Both the position numbers and the translations under genes were made by a program. Below, piece by piece: positions 34,853 through 44,032 of a stretch of 64,000 nt of DNA (position 1 is the first letter of the stretch; every line of letters starts with the position of its first letter). Below the pieces are notes generated by a model. It saw only the letters and a program-made list of their open reading frames with translations, was not told where the DNA came from and did not search any database. The stretch is from Skermanella rosea (GTDB taxonomy: Bacteria; Pseudomonadota; Alphaproteobacteria; Azospirillales; Azospirillaceae), in the NCBI RefSeq assembly GCF_016806835.2, contig NZ_CP086113.1, positions 310,001 to 374,000 on the forward strand. The letters are read 5' to 3'.

Positions 34853-37561
34853 TCATGCCGGCCGGCCGTCGCAGGGTCCGGGGGCCGGCGCCGGAATCTT
34901 GCGCCCCCTGATCGCCGCCTCCAGCGCCGCGGCGAGGCTGGCCATCCTGTAGGGCTTCGCGATGACCTGGATGCCTTCCGCGATGGCGTCGGCGGCCGAT
35001 GCCTCGTAGCCGGTCGTGAGGAGCACGGGAAGGTCCGGCCGGCGGAGCCTGAGTTCCCGCGCGAGGGCGACTCCGCTCATGCCGCCGGGCATCATGACGT
35101 CGGAGAACACGGCGTCGACCGTGCGGCCGTCCGCCAGGGCGCCGAGGGCAGCCGCGGCGCTCGCGACCCGGGTCACCTCGTAGCCCAGCGAAGTCAGCAT
35201 CTCCTCGGCCAGGGCGGCGACCTCGTCGCCGTCCTCCACCAGCAGCACGTGGCCCAGCGCCGTGTCTTCCCGCAGCTCATCGGCATCGAGGACATTGCGG
35301 GCGGGCCTGCTCGGCGCCTTCGCCGACCGGGGCAGCAGAACCGTCACCGTCGTGCCCCGGCCGGGAGCGGTGTCGATGTCGACCCGGCCGCCCGAGGCCT
35401 GGGCGAAGCCGAACACCTGGGCCAAGCCAAGGCCCGACCCTTTGCCGACCTCCTTGGTCGTGAAGAACGGCTCGAACACGCGGGCCGCGACATCGGGCGT
35501 CATCCCGGTGCCGTCGTCGGTGACGCTCAGCCGGACGAAGTCGCCCCGCAGGTCGCCGTTCTCCAGCCCCGGGGCGTTCCGGGCCGCGAGGGTGATCGTC
35601 CCGCCGCCCGGCATGGCGTCGCGGGCGTTGACGCAGAGGTTCAGCACGACGAGCTCGAGTTCGCCCGGATCCGCCTCGACCGGCCACAGTCCGGGCGGGA
35701 AACGGGTCTGGATCTGGATGTCGCCCCGCAGCGAGCGGTCGAGCAGTTCACGCATGCCGCCAATCTGCCCCGCGAGGTCGACCGGCTCGGACCGGAGCGG
35801 CTGGCGCCGGGAGAACGCCAGCAGCTGGCGGGTCAGGGAGGCGCCGCGCTCGACGGCCTGGTGCATGCCGTCGAGTAGCCGCTGGCGGCGGGCCGGCTCC
35901 ATCCTGCGGTCGAGCATGCCGAGCCCGCCCGAGAGGACCTGGAGCAGGTTGTTGAAGTCGTGGGCGACGCCGCCGGTGAGCTGGCCGATGGCTTCCATCT
36001 TCTGCGCCTGGCGCAACTGCTCGGAGGCGCGCTTTTGCTCGGTGACGTCGCGCCCCTCCGCGATCAGGTGGTAGAGCCGGCCGGCGCCGTCGTGAACCGG
36101 CTTGACCGAGAAGTCGATGATCGCGCGCACCTCGCCCGCGCCGCGCATCTCATGCTCCCCGCGCACCACGTCGCCGGCTGCGGCGCGCCGGACCGCGTCC
36201 CGGACCGCCGCCTGGAGTGCCGGATTGCCGCGCATCGGCGCGGCGAGCCAGAAGGGCCGTCCGACGATGTCCTCCGGTCCGATCCTGCTCCAGGCCATGG
36301 CGGTCCGATTCACCTCCTCGACCATCCCGTCCGGCGTGAGCAGCGCCATGAACTGGAAGGCGGAGTCGAAGATCGTGCGGAAGCGCCGTTCGCTTTCGGC
36401 CAGCGCCTCGGTGCGTTCGGCCACCCGCAGCTCCAACTCGTCGCGGGCCGATTTCGCGTCGGTGATGTCCACGCTGCAGCCGGTGTAGCCGAGGAACTCG
36501 CCATGGTCGTCGAAACGGGCGACGCCCTCGCAGCGCAGCCAGCGGACCTGCCCCTGGCGGTCCACGACGCGGGTCTCGTGCCGGAACGGCCCCCGGGTCC
36601 GGAAGGCCGCGGCGAAGGCGCCGGTGTGCGCCTCCAGGTCCTCCGGCAGGACGACCGCGGTCCAGCCGTCGCCGAGCATGTCGGCGGCCGGCCGGCCGAA
36701 CATGTAATCGTAGTGCATGTTGGCGAAGGTGAGGTTCCCCTCGACATCCGTCATCCAGATCAGGGCGGGCGCCGAATCCGCCATGTGCCGGAAGCGCGCC
36801 TCGCTTTCGCGCAGCGCCGCCTCGACCCGCCGGCGGTCGGTCAGGTCGATCGAGACCGCGATCACGGACGTCAGCCGTCCCGCGTCGTCGCGGATCGCGC
36901 TGACGCTGTTGTTGGCCCACACGCTGGAGCCGTCCGGCCGCACATAGCGCTTCTCGATCTCGAAGGCCCCGCCGCCGTCCACCAGATGCTGGAAAAGGAC
37001 GGCGTTGCGCGGCAGGTCGTCGGGGTGCGTGATATCATGCATGCGCAGGCCGAACAATTCGCCGCGCGGGCGACCGACGGCCTGGCAGTAGCGGTCGTTG
37101 ACGGCGAGAAAACGGCCGTCGGGCGCGCAGATCGCGAGGCCGGCGGCCGCCTGTTCGAAGAAGGCCAGGAATTGCCGGTCGCGCGCCCTCAGCTCCGCCT
37201 CCATGCGGCGGTGCTCGGTGACGTCGCGGCAGATCGCGGATACGCCGACGATCGAGCCGTCGCCGGCCTGCATCGGCGCTAGCGTCACCGTCGCGTCGAC
37301 GTGACGGCCGTCCTCGCGCCGGCCGGACAGCTCGAAGCTTATGGTCTCGCCCCGCGCCGCCTGGCCGAAGCGCCGCCGGGATTCGCCGGCGTCGTCCGGC
37401 ATGAGGAACCCGGCCGACCGTCCGACCGCCTCTTCCGCCGTGCAGGCGAAGATCCGCTCCGCGCCGGGGTTCCAGGTCAGGATGGTGCCGTCCAGGGCGA
37501 AACTGATGATCCCGTCGGGGGACGAGGCGACCACGGCGGCCAGATGCGCGTTGGCGACCAT
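34853..37561 (-). CDS. Multi-PAS hybrid sensor histidine kinase
   Basis: 902 residues, no membrane segments, so cytoplasmic sensing. Four PAS domains at about 1-120, 130-245, 255-370 and 385-500, each ending with the PAC signature (for example GVSAICRDVTEHRRMEAELR). HisKA with the phospho-acceptor in GGVAHDFNNLLQVLSGG (about 530), ATP-binding domain with NLCVNARDAMPGGGTI (N box) and GKGSGLGLAQVFGF (G2 box), then a receiver domain with LLVEDGDEVAALAEEML and the phosphorylatable Asp in VFSDVMMPGGMSG. No response regulator or output gene is adjacent. Confidence 0.9.
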   Translation of the reverse strand: MVANAHLAAVVASSPDGIISFALDGTILTWNPGAERIFACTAEEAVGRSAGFLMPDDAGESRRRFGQAARGETISFELSGRREDGRHVDATVTLAPMQAGDGSIVGVSAICRDVTEHRRMEAELRARDRQFLAFFEQAAAGLAICAPDGRFLAVNDRYCQAVGRPRGELFGLRMHDITHPDDLPRNAVLFQHLVDGGGAFEIEKRYVRPDGSSVWANNSVSAIRDDAGRLTSVIAVSIDLTDRRRVEAALRESEARFRHMADSAPALIWMTDVEGNLTFANMHYDYMFGRPAADMLGDGWTAVVLPEDLEAHTGAFAAAFRTRGPFRHETRVVDRQGQVRWLRCEGVARFDDHGEFLGYTGCSVDITDAKSARDELELRVAERTEALAESERRFRTIFDSAFQFMALLTPDGMVEEVNRTAMAWSRIGPEDIVGRPFWLAAPMRGNPALQAAVRDAVRRAAAGDVVRGEHEMRGAGEVRAIIDFSVKPVHDGAGRLYHLIAEGRDVTEQKRASEQLRQAQKMEAIGQLTGGVAHDFNNLLQVLSGGLGMLDRRMEPARRQRLLDGMHQAVERGASLTRQLLAFSRRQPLRSEPVDLAGQIGGMRELLDRSLRGDIQIQTRFPPGLWPVEADPGELELVVLNLCVNARDAMPGGGTITLAARNAPGLENGDLRGDFVRLSVTDDGTGMTPDVAARVFEPFFTTKEVGKGSGLGLAQVFGFAQASGGRVDIDTAPGRGTTVTVLLPRSAKAPSRPARNVLDADELREDTALGHVLLVEDGDEVAALAEEMLTSLGYEVTRVASAAAALGALADGRTVDAVFSDVMMPGGMSGVALARELRLRRPDLPVLLTTGYEASAADAIAEGIQVIAKPYRMASLAAALEAAIRGRKIPAPAPGPCDGRPA

Positions 37562-37916
37562 TACGCGGCGGTCCTCCGGTCCCGCAGCCGCTTCCGGGGA
37601 GCCGGCTTTGCTCCGATCCTCAGGACCATGTCATCATCCAGGTATTCGCTTTTACAGTCATTAAGGGAAAGCATAGATGAAGGAATAAGCAGCGATGTGC
37701 CGTCTCTGCCGGCATCGATACTGTCCATCGTCATTGCCCCCGCAGCGCTCAATATAGCATCGACATTGCCAAGCACGTCAGAGCGTATTTCGGGTGGGGG
37801 TCATGCTACTTTGCGCCTTGCGACTGTGCTGAGCGGTGTTCGGCCGATTACCCGAGGGCATCAGACTTTGGTCTGGCGAGCCGGCAATTCAAGGCTCGGG
37901 AATGATCGCCGGCTTT

Positions 37917-38750
37917 TCAGGCGGGCGACGCGGTCCCGGCGAATCGCCCGGCCAGCGACAGGGCATCGAAGGGGGCGTGCACGCGGGCGTCGTTGTCGAA
38001 GTAGACGAAGGCGGCTCGGGCGCCCCCGGCGTTCCAGCCGCGGATCCGGCCGGCCCACCCGTCGAGGGCCGCTTCCGAATAGCCGCTGGCGTACAGCTCT
38101 TCCGCGCCATGCAGCCGGGCATAGGCGAAGTCGGCGGTAAGCATGTCGAAGCGGGGCCAGCCCGGCGCATCGGAACTGACGAGGGCCACCCGCCTCTCGC
38201 GGAGCAGGTCGAGGAAATCCGGCGTCTGGAAGCTCGGGTGCCGGACTTCGAGCGCGTGCCGCAAGGTTCCCGGCGCGACCGCTTCGGTCCACGACCTCCC
38301 CTCGACGATGCCGGTGCAGCCCCGGGCGAGCCGGGCGGCGCCTTCCATGTCGGCGGGCAGGCGGTCGAGGAAGCGGGCCAGCCGGTCGCGGTCGAAGCGG
38401 GTCCGTTCCGGCAGCTGCCACAGGAACGGGCCGAGTTTCCGGCCCAGCAGCAGCACGCCGGAGGCGAGGAAGTTGGCGAGGGCCGTCTCGACGTCGCCCA
38501 ACTGTTTCCGGTGCGTGATGAAGCGGCTGCCCTTGACCGCGAAGACGAAACCTTCCGGCGTTCCGGCATGCCAGCGCCGGAAGGTTTCGGGGCTCTGAAG
38601 CCGGTAGAAGGTGGCGTTGATCTCGACCGAATTGAACAGGCGCCCGATATGCTCCAGCTCCAGCCGCTGATTCAGGCCCTGCGGATAGAAGACGCCGCGC
38701 CAAGTCGGATAGGTCCAGCCCGAGGTTCCGATGCGGATGGAATTCGACAT
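37917..38750 (-). CDS. DUF72 (YecE-like) protein
   Basis: 277 residues with the TIM-barrel-like DUF72 layout: RIGTSGWTYPTWRGVFYPQG at the start, LFNSVEINATFYRLQSPETF, FVFAVKGSRFITHRKQL, LEVRHPSF and VYFDNDARVHAPFDAL near the end. Function is unknown in this widespread family. The ATG at 38750 is chosen because homology begins there. Confidence 0.87.
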   Translation of the reverse strand: MSNSIRIGTSGWTYPTWRGVFYPQGLNQRLELEHIGRLFNSVEINATFYRLQSPETFRRWHAGTPEGFVFAVKGSRFITHRKQLGDVETALANFLASGVLLLGRKLGPFLWQLPERTRFDRDRLARFLDRLPADMEGAARLARGCTGIVEGRSWTEAVAPGTLRHALEVRHPSFQTPDFLDLLRERRVALVSSDAPGWPRFDMLTADFAYARLHGAEELYASGYSEAALDGWAGRIRGWNAGGARAAFVYFDNDARVHAPFDALSLAGRFAGTASPA

Positions 38751-38948
38751 GTTCTCCGGACTTCCCACGCGCTGCCCCCGGAATGCGGTCCGCTGCAAGC
38801 CGGCCACGCCGGGCCGGTGCCGCAGGCTGACCGGCCGACAGCGTACCGGCGCGCTGGACCGCGCCGGCCCGCGCGCGCCCATTCAGGAGATCACCGACGA
38901 GGACCGGCACCGCGGGATCGGTGTCTGTTTCCTCAACGTGGTTCTCTC

Positions 38949-38974
38949 CCCCGGGGCTGCCGGCAGCCCCGGGG
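38949..38974. terminator. 26-bp perfect palindrome, candidate terminator of the sugar-acid operon
   Basis: CCCCGGGGCTGC-cg-GCAGCCCCGGGG, perfect 12-bp arms, 12 nt beyond the stop of the RraA-like gene (minus strand). It would make an extremely stable RNA hairpin at the end of the dehydratase-aldolase-RraA transcript. No T-tract follows. Confidence 0.5.
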
Positions 38975-38986
38975 AAGGCGTCCTGG

Positions 38987-39706
38987 TCAGCGGCCGTTGG
39001 CCTTCCGCCAAGCGGCGTACTGCGATCGGGTCTCCTCCTCGGTGGCAGGGTAGAGGCCGAGGATCGAGCGTCCCGCCATGACCTGGTCGGTGACGAAATC
39101 CTCGAACGCCGTCATCTCCACGGCCTCATCGGCGATCTCGTCGGCCATGCCGGCCGGGATCACGATCACGCCTTCGGCATCGCCGACGATCACGTCGCGG
39201 GGAAAGACCGGCGCGTCGCCGCAGCCGATCGGCACGTCGATGTCGATCGCCTGGTGCAAGGTCAGGTTGGTCGGGGCCGACGGGCGCTTGTGATAGGCCG
39301 GAAAGTCGAGCGCCGCGATATCCGGCGAGTCCCGGAAGCCGCCGTCGGTGACGATGCCGGCGACGCCGCGCTTCATCAGCCGGGAGACCAGGATCGACCC
39401 GGCGGACGCCGCCCGGGGATCCTTGCGGCTGTCGATCACCAGGACGGCGCCTTCCGGGCACTCCTCCACCGCCTTGCGCTGGGGATGTCCGCGGTCCTGG
39501 AACACGCTGATCGGGTTGATGTCCTCGCGGGCGGGAATGTAGCGGAGCGTGTAGGCCTCGCCCACCATCGGGGCGTTGGCGGGATTGAGCGGCCGGACGT
39601 CCTGGATAACCTGGTTGCGCAGCCCCCGCTTGAACAGGGCGGTGGCCAGGGTCGCGGTGCTGACGGTCTTCAGCTTCTCGCGCGTTTCCGGCTTGAGGGT
39701 GGTCAT
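38987..39706 (-). CDS. RraA-like / 4-hydroxy-4-methyl-2-oxoglutarate aldolase family protein
   Basis: 239 residues of the RraA/HMG-aldolase family. Signatures: KTVSTATLATALFKRGLRNQ, GIVTDGGFRDSPDIAALDFP (Arg-Asp active site) and PRDVIVGDAEGVIVIPAGMA. Members cleave or decarboxylate 4-carboxy-2-hydroxy-type acids with a divalent metal; in sugar-acid operons they are thought to process aldolase products. Third gene of the operon 42361 to 38987; an imperfect GC hairpin (about 39739-39771) lies between it and the aldolase gene. Confidence 0.82.
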   Translation of the reverse strand: MTTLKPETREKLKTVSTATLATALFKRGLRNQVIQDVRPLNPANAPMVGEAYTLRYIPAREDINPISVFQDRGHPQRKAVEECPEGAVLVIDSRKDPRAASAGSILVSRLMKRGVAGIVTDGGFRDSPDIAALDFPAYHKRPSAPTNLTLHQAIDIDVPIGCGDAPVFPRDVIVGDAEGVIVIPAGMADEIADEAVEMTAFEDFVTDQVMAGRSILGLYPATEEETRSQYAAWRKANGR

Positions 39707-39791
39707 ATCGAAGGTCCCCGGTTCCACGGAATTGGCTTTCCCTCCCCGGCGGGACCGCCGCGGGGGAGGGGGCTAGGGTCGCCCGCCGGGC

Positions 39792-40562
39792 TCAGGCGGG
39801 ATTCCTGAACCGGGCGGCGAGCTGTTCGGAGGTGCGGGCCAGCAGGCCCACGTCGGAGCCGACCGCCGTGAACAGGCAGCCGCGCTCGATGAAGCGGCGG
39901 GCCAGGGCCTCGTCGCCGGTCAGGATCCCGGGAGCCTTGCCGCACGCCCTGATCCGGTCGATCGCGTCCTCGATGGCCGCGGTCACGTCGGGATGGCCGG
40001 GCTGGCCCAGGTAGCCCATGTCCGAGGACAGGTCGCCGGGGCCGATGAACACGCCGTCGACTCCCGGAACGGCGGCGATCTCCTCCAGGTGGCCCAGGGC
40101 TTCGCGGGTCTCGACCTGCACCAGCACGCAGGTCTCCTCCGCCGCCCGGGCATAGTAGTCCTTCACCCGACCGAACCGCGACGCCCGCGAGGCCGAGGCG
40201 AACCCGCGCACCCCGTCCGGCGGATAGCGGGTCGAGGCGACCGCCTGCCGGGCCTCCTCGGCGTTCTGGACATAGGGGATCAGGAAGGTCTGCACCCCGG
40301 CGTCCAGGTAACGCTTGATCGTCACCATGTCGTTCCACGGCGGACGGACGATCGGGTGCGCCGTTCCGCCCACCGCCGCCTGGAGCTGGCTATAGACCAT
40401 GGGCAGGTCGTTGGGCGCGTGCTCCGTGTCGATCAGCAGCCAGTCGAACCCCGACCCGGCCAGGATCTCGACCGAGATGTGGCTGGACAGGCTCGACCAC
40501 AGGCCGATCTGCTGCCGGCCTTCCTTGATCGCCTTCTTGAAACTGTTGATGGGCATGTCCAT
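39792..40562 (-). CDS. HpcH/HpaI-family class II aldolase (2-keto-3-deoxy sugar acid aldolase)
   Basis: 256-residue pyruvate-dependent aldolase: [12 protein letters not shown] (catalytic acid/base region), [19 protein letters not shown] (Arg that stabilises the pyruvate enolate), [18 protein letters not shown] (metal Glu), [13 protein letters not shown] (metal Asp). It should split a 2-keto-3-deoxy acid made by the upstream dehydratase into pyruvate and an aldehyde. It begins 65 nt after the dehydratase stop. Confidence 0.88.
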   Translation of the reverse strand: MDMPINSFKKAIKEGRQQIGLWSSLSSHISVEILAGSGFDWLLIDTEHAPNDLPMVYSQLQAAVGGTAHPIVRPPWNDMVTIKRYLDAGVQTFLIPYVQNAEEARQAVASTRYPPDGVRGFASASRASRFGRVKDYYARAAEETCVLVQVETREALGHLEEIAAVPGVDGVFIGPGDLSSDMGYLGQPGHPDVTAAIEDAIDRIRACGKAPGILTGDEALARRFIERGCLFTAVGSDVGLLARTSEQLAARFRNPA

Positions 40563-40627
40563 GGCGTTTCCTCGTCGCGTTATTGCTTGATGGTGCCGTT
40601 GCTTCACGGCTCCGGCAGGTGGACCGG

Positions 40628-42361
40628 TCAGTGGATCTCCGGCTCTCCCGCGGGGGCCGTGGAGGCTCCGGTCTCCAGGAACTTGAAGTCGCAGCCTTCG
40701 TCGGCCTGGCTGACGAACTGCGAGAACATCGCGCCGTAGCCGCGCTCGAACCGCGGTGCGGGAGCCTTCCACGCCGCGCGCCGGCGGGCAAGCTCGTCCT
40801 CGCCGACCCGCAGCTCCAGCCGGCGGGCGGGAATGTCCAGCTCGATCACGTCGCCGTCCCGGACCAGGGCCAGCGGGCCGCCCACGAAGGATTCGGGCGC
40901 CACGTGCAGCACGCAGGCGCCGTAGCTGGTGCCGCTCATGCGGGCGTCGGAGATCCGCACCATGTCCCGCACGCCCTGCTGGAGCAGCTTCCTCGGGATC
41001 GGCAGCTGGCCCCATTCCGGCATGCCGGGCGCTCCCAGCGGGCCTGCGTTGCGCAGCACCAGCACCGAGGTCGCGTCCACCTCCAGGTCGGGATCGTCGA
41101 TCCGGGCCGCCATGTCGTTGTAGTCTTCGAACACCACGGCCTTGCCGGCGTGGCGGTGCAGGTGGGGCTCGGCGGCGGGCGGCTTGATCACGGCGCCCTT
41201 GAGCGCCAAGTTGCCGCGCAGCACCGCCAGGCTGTCCGACGCGACCACCGGATTGTCGAGCGGCCGGATGACGTCGTCGTTGAAGACTTTGAAGCCCTCG
41301 ATGTTGGCGCCGAGCGCCAGGCCGTTGACGGTCAGGCAGTCCCGGTGGATCAGGTCGCCCAGCCGCGCCAGCATCGCGCGCAGGCCGCCGGCATAGTAGA
41401 AGTCCTCCATCAGGTGTTTGCCCGACGGGCGGATGTCGGCCAGCAGCGGCGTCCTGCGCGCCAGCTCGTCGAACCGCTCCAGCGTCAGCTCCACCCCGGC
41501 CCGGCGGGCCATGGCGATCAGGTGGACCACGGCGTTGGTCGAGCCGCCCAGCGCCAGCACGGTGGTGACCGCGTTGTCGAAGGACTGCGGCGTGACGATG
41601 TCGGACGGCTTCAGGTCGTTCCAGACCATGTCGACGATGCGCTTGCCGGTCAGTGTCGCCATCGCGGCGTGGCGCGAGTCCGGCGCCGGGATCGACGAGG
41701 CGCCCGGCAGCGTGAACCCCAGGGCCTCGGTGGCGCCGGTCAGGGTCGAGGCGGTGCCCATGGTCATGCAGTGGCCGGCGGAGCGGGCGATACCCTGCTC
41801 GACGCCCTGCCAGTCGTCCTCGGTGATGTTGCCGGCGCGCAGTTCGGCCCAGTATTTCCAGCTGTCGCTGCCCGAGCCGAGCACCACGCCGCCCCAGTCG
41901 CCGCGCAGCATCGGGCCGGCCGGCATGAAGATGGTCGGCAGGTCCATGGAGAAGGCGCCCATCAGCAGCGCCGGCGTGGTCTTGTCGCAGCCGCCCATCA
42001 GGACGCAGCCGTCCGCCGGGTACGAGCGCAGCAGCTCCTCGGTCTCCATGGCCAGGAAGTTTCGGTAGAGCATCGTGGTCGGCTTCTGGAACGGCTCCGA
42101 CAGGGACATGGCCGGCATCTCGACCGGGAAGCCCCCGGCCTGCCAGACGCCGCGCTTGACCTCCTCGACCCGCTGCTTGAAGTGGGTGTGGCAGGGGTTG
42201 ATGTCGCTCCAGGTGTTGATGATGGCGATCACCGGCTTCCCGGCATAATCGGAGCGGTCGTAGCCCATCTGCGCCGTGCGCGACCGGTGGCCGAACGACC
42301 GCAGGTCCTTGACGCCGTACCAGCGATGACTGCGAAGCTCTTCGGGTTTCTTGCCAGACAT
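40628..42361 (-). CDS. IlvD/Edd-family dehydratase, L-arabinonate dehydratase-like
   Basis: 577 residues. N-terminus [20 protein letters not shown] and [16 protein letters not shown] are characteristic of pentonate/hexonate dehydratases such as L-arabinonate dehydratase. Fe-S ligands in [20 protein letters not shown] and GHCMTMG; C-terminal [12 protein letters not shown] has the catalytic Ser. First gene of a three-gene operon; GGGAGGGG lies just upstream. Divergent from a LacI regulator, with operator-like sites between. The substrate could be L-arabinonate, L-fuconate or D-galactonate type; the aldolase partner points to the non-phosphorylated split to pyruvate plus aldehyde. Confidence 0.87.
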   Translation of the reverse strand: MSGKKPEELRSHRWYGVKDLRSFGHRSRTAQMGYDRSDYAGKPVIAIINTWSDINPCHTHFKQRVEEVKRGVWQAGGFPVEMPAMSLSEPFQKPTTMLYRNFLAMETEELLRSYPADGCVLMGGCDKTTPALLMGAFSMDLPTIFMPAGPMLRGDWGGVVLGSGSDSWKYWAELRAGNITEDDWQGVEQGIARSAGHCMTMGTASTLTGATEALGFTLPGASSIPAPDSRHAAMATLTGKRIVDMVWNDLKPSDIVTPQSFDNAVTTVLALGGSTNAVVHLIAMARRAGVELTLERFDELARRTPLLADIRPSGKHLMEDFYYAGGLRAMLARLGDLIHRDCLTVNGLALGANIEGFKVFNDDVIRPLDNPVVASDSLAVLRGNLALKGAVIKPPAAEPHLHRHAGKAVVFEDYNDMAARIDDPDLEVDATSVLVLRNAGPLGAPGMPEWGQLPIPRKLLQQGVRDMVRISDARMSGTSYGACVLHVAPESFVGGPLALVRDGDVIELDIPARRLELRVGEDELARRRAAWKAPAPRFERGYGAMFSQFVSQADEGCDFKFLETGASTAPAGEPEIH

Positions 42362-42410
42362 TCCCTGTTTCCCCTCCCGCGCCTGCCCGCGCGCTTACCG
42401 GCAGCCGGTA

Positions 42411-42424
42411 TGATAACGCTAACA
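42411..42424. promoter_or_regulatory. LacI-family operator-like site 1
   Basis: TGATAACGCTAACA matches the LacI/GntR-type palindrome TGTTAGCGCTAACA at 12 of 14 positions, including the central CG. It lies 50 nt upstream of the dehydratase start, well placed to block its promoter. Confidence 0.55.
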
Positions 42425-42430
42425 AAGCGA

Positions 42431-42444
42431 TGTTAGCGATAGCA
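42431..42444. promoter_or_regulatory. LacI-family operator-like site 2
   Basis: TGTTAGCGATAGCA, 12 of 14 matches to TGTTAGCGCTAACA, exactly 20 bp (about two helical turns) from site 1. The facing halves of the two sites also form a perfect inverted repeat, CGCTAACA...TGTTAGCG (42417-42438). Confidence 0.55.
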
Positions 42445-42521
42445 GATGGCCGAGGAAAGCATTTTTTGCCGCGGTTCTGGGGCAGACGGTACCGCTTGGA
42501 AGGGGCTTCTCGCGGTGATAA

Positions 42522-42535
42522 TGTCAGCGCTATCT
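42522..42535. promoter_or_regulatory. LacI-family operator-like site 3
   Basis: TGTCAGCGCTATCT, 11 of 14 matches to the same palindrome, 34 nt upstream of the preferred start of the LacI gene. It could serve in autoregulation. It also argues for the later start codon, since earlier starts would place it inside the gene. Confidence 0.4.
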
Positions 42536-42568
42536 ACAGGACGAACATCTTGCAAGGCAGGCTTTCCC

Positions 42569-43651
42569 GTGGCCCGTTCCGCCCCCGCGCCGTCCCGCCG
42601 AAAAACCGCCGACGGCAAATCCGCACCGGAGCGGCCGGGCGGCCACGCCTCCAGCCGGTCGTCCGGCAGCGTGACGCTGAGCGACGTGGCCAAGCTGGCC
42701 GGCGTATCGCCGATCACGGTGTCGCGCGTGCTTAACCGGCCGGAGCTGGTGACCCAGGATACCATCGACATCGTGCGCGAGGCGATCGCGCGGACCGGCT
42801 ATGTGCCCAACCTGCTCGCCGGCGGGCTGGCCTCCCGGCGCAGCCGGCTGGTCGCGGCGCTCGTCCCGACCATCGCGAGTTCGATGTTCGCCGAAACGGT
42901 GGAGTCGCTGACCGACAGGCTGGCGGAAGCGGGGTACCAGGTGCTGCTCGGCCTTTCGGGCTATCCGGCGGTCCGCGAGGACGACCTGCTGGACGCGATC
43001 CTGGGCCGCCGGCCCGACGGCATCCTGCTGACCGGCATCAAGCACTCGCCCGCGACGCGTCAACGCCTGCTTGCCGCCAGGATCCCGGTGGTGGAGATCT
43101 GGGACTACACGCCGACCCCGATCGACACGCTGGTTGGCTTTTCGCACGACGAGGCAGGGAGGGAAGTAGCCGACTATCTCCTCGCCAAGGGTCACCGGCG
43201 CTTTGCCGTCGTCAGTGCAGACGATGATCGGGCGGCTCTCCGGCAGAAGGGCTTCCTTGCGGAGCTTGCCGCCCGCGATATCACCGATGCAAGGATCTTC
43301 ACTGTTCCAGCCCCCGGCACCCTCGGGACCGGCCGGGAAAGCGCGGCGAGGCTTCTGGACGGCGAAGCGCCTCCGGAGGCGGTGTTCTGCAGCTCGGATA
43401 TCCTGGCCCAGGGCGTGTTGGCAGAAGCCCTTTCCCGCGGCCTTTCCATTCCCGGCGACCTTGCGGTCATGGGGTTCGGCGACCTTGATTTTGCCGCCCA
43501 TACCTTTCCCGCGCTGACGACCGTGCGGATCGACAGGCGCGCCGTGGGCCGGTTGGCAGCCGAAACCATGCTGGCCAGGATAGATGGCAGGCCCGGTATC
43601 GAAACCGTGATCGACATAGGGTTCCAGGTGATCGAACGTGCCAGTGCCTGA
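42569..43651 (+). CDS. LacI-family transcriptional regulator (GntR-like)
   Basis: About 360 residues. Helix-turn-helix VTLSDVAKLAGVSPITVSRV and hinge helix GYVPNLLAGGLASRRSRLVA, then a periplasmic-binding-protein-like effector domain (LVPTIASSMFAETVESLTDR, VMGFGDLDFAAHTFPALTTV) like that of gluconate-type regulators. Probably represses the divergent sugar-acid operon until a sugar-acid inducer binds. The frame is open from 42446; the GTG at 42569 is preferred because AAGGCAGG lies 7 nt upstream and an operator-like site lies before it. Confidence 0.87.
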   Translation: MARSAPAPSRRKTADGKSAPERPGGHASSRSSGSVTLSDVAKLAGVSPITVSRVLNRPELVTQDTIDIVREAIARTGYVPNLLAGGLASRRSRLVAALVPTIASSMFAETVESLTDRLAEAGYQVLLGLSGYPAVREDDLLDAILGRRPDGILLTGIKHSPATRQRLLAARIPVVEIWDYTPTPIDTLVGFSHDEAGREVADYLLAKGHRRFAVVSADDDRAALRQKGFLAELAARDITDARIFTVPAPGTLGTGRESAARLLDGEAPPEAVFCSSDILAQGVLAEALSRGLSIPGDLAVMGFGDLDFAAHTFPALTTVRIDRRAVGRLAAETMLARIDGRPGIETVIDIGFQVIERASA

Positions 43652-44032
43652 ATGGCAGGGCGGGGTCTGCGCAAGCGCCATCGTGTGGCCTTGGACGCAA
43701 GGCCCCACCCTCCGCGGCGGTGAAAACCTGGAGCAACCAACATGGTTTCATGATCGAGTTTGTTGAATCCTTGTCAAATCTGATTGTTATAACGAAGTTT
43801 AAGAAGATACTGAATTTCCTGAAATATCTGTGAATTAGTAAACCAAAATGAGGGTCGCAAAGATAAATCATATGTCCTCATGTTATAAAGCCAATAATTT
43901 AGATCGCTCTATCATTCTGCATGCTAAATTTTTGCCGTGTTCCGGAAAATGGATTCCGTTTCATGGACGGAATTTCGGGACATGGTGTGTTCGATTTGCT
44001 CCTGTTTTGGAACAATGCGGGAGGACAGAACA
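43652..44032. other. AT-rich intergenic region upstream of the small RTX gene
   Basis: About 380 bp, strikingly AT-rich from 43740 to 43940 compared with the rest of the window. Presumably the promoter region of the RTX gene; possibly a silencer-protein-bound segment. No gene or clear hairpin seen. Confidence 0.5.
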
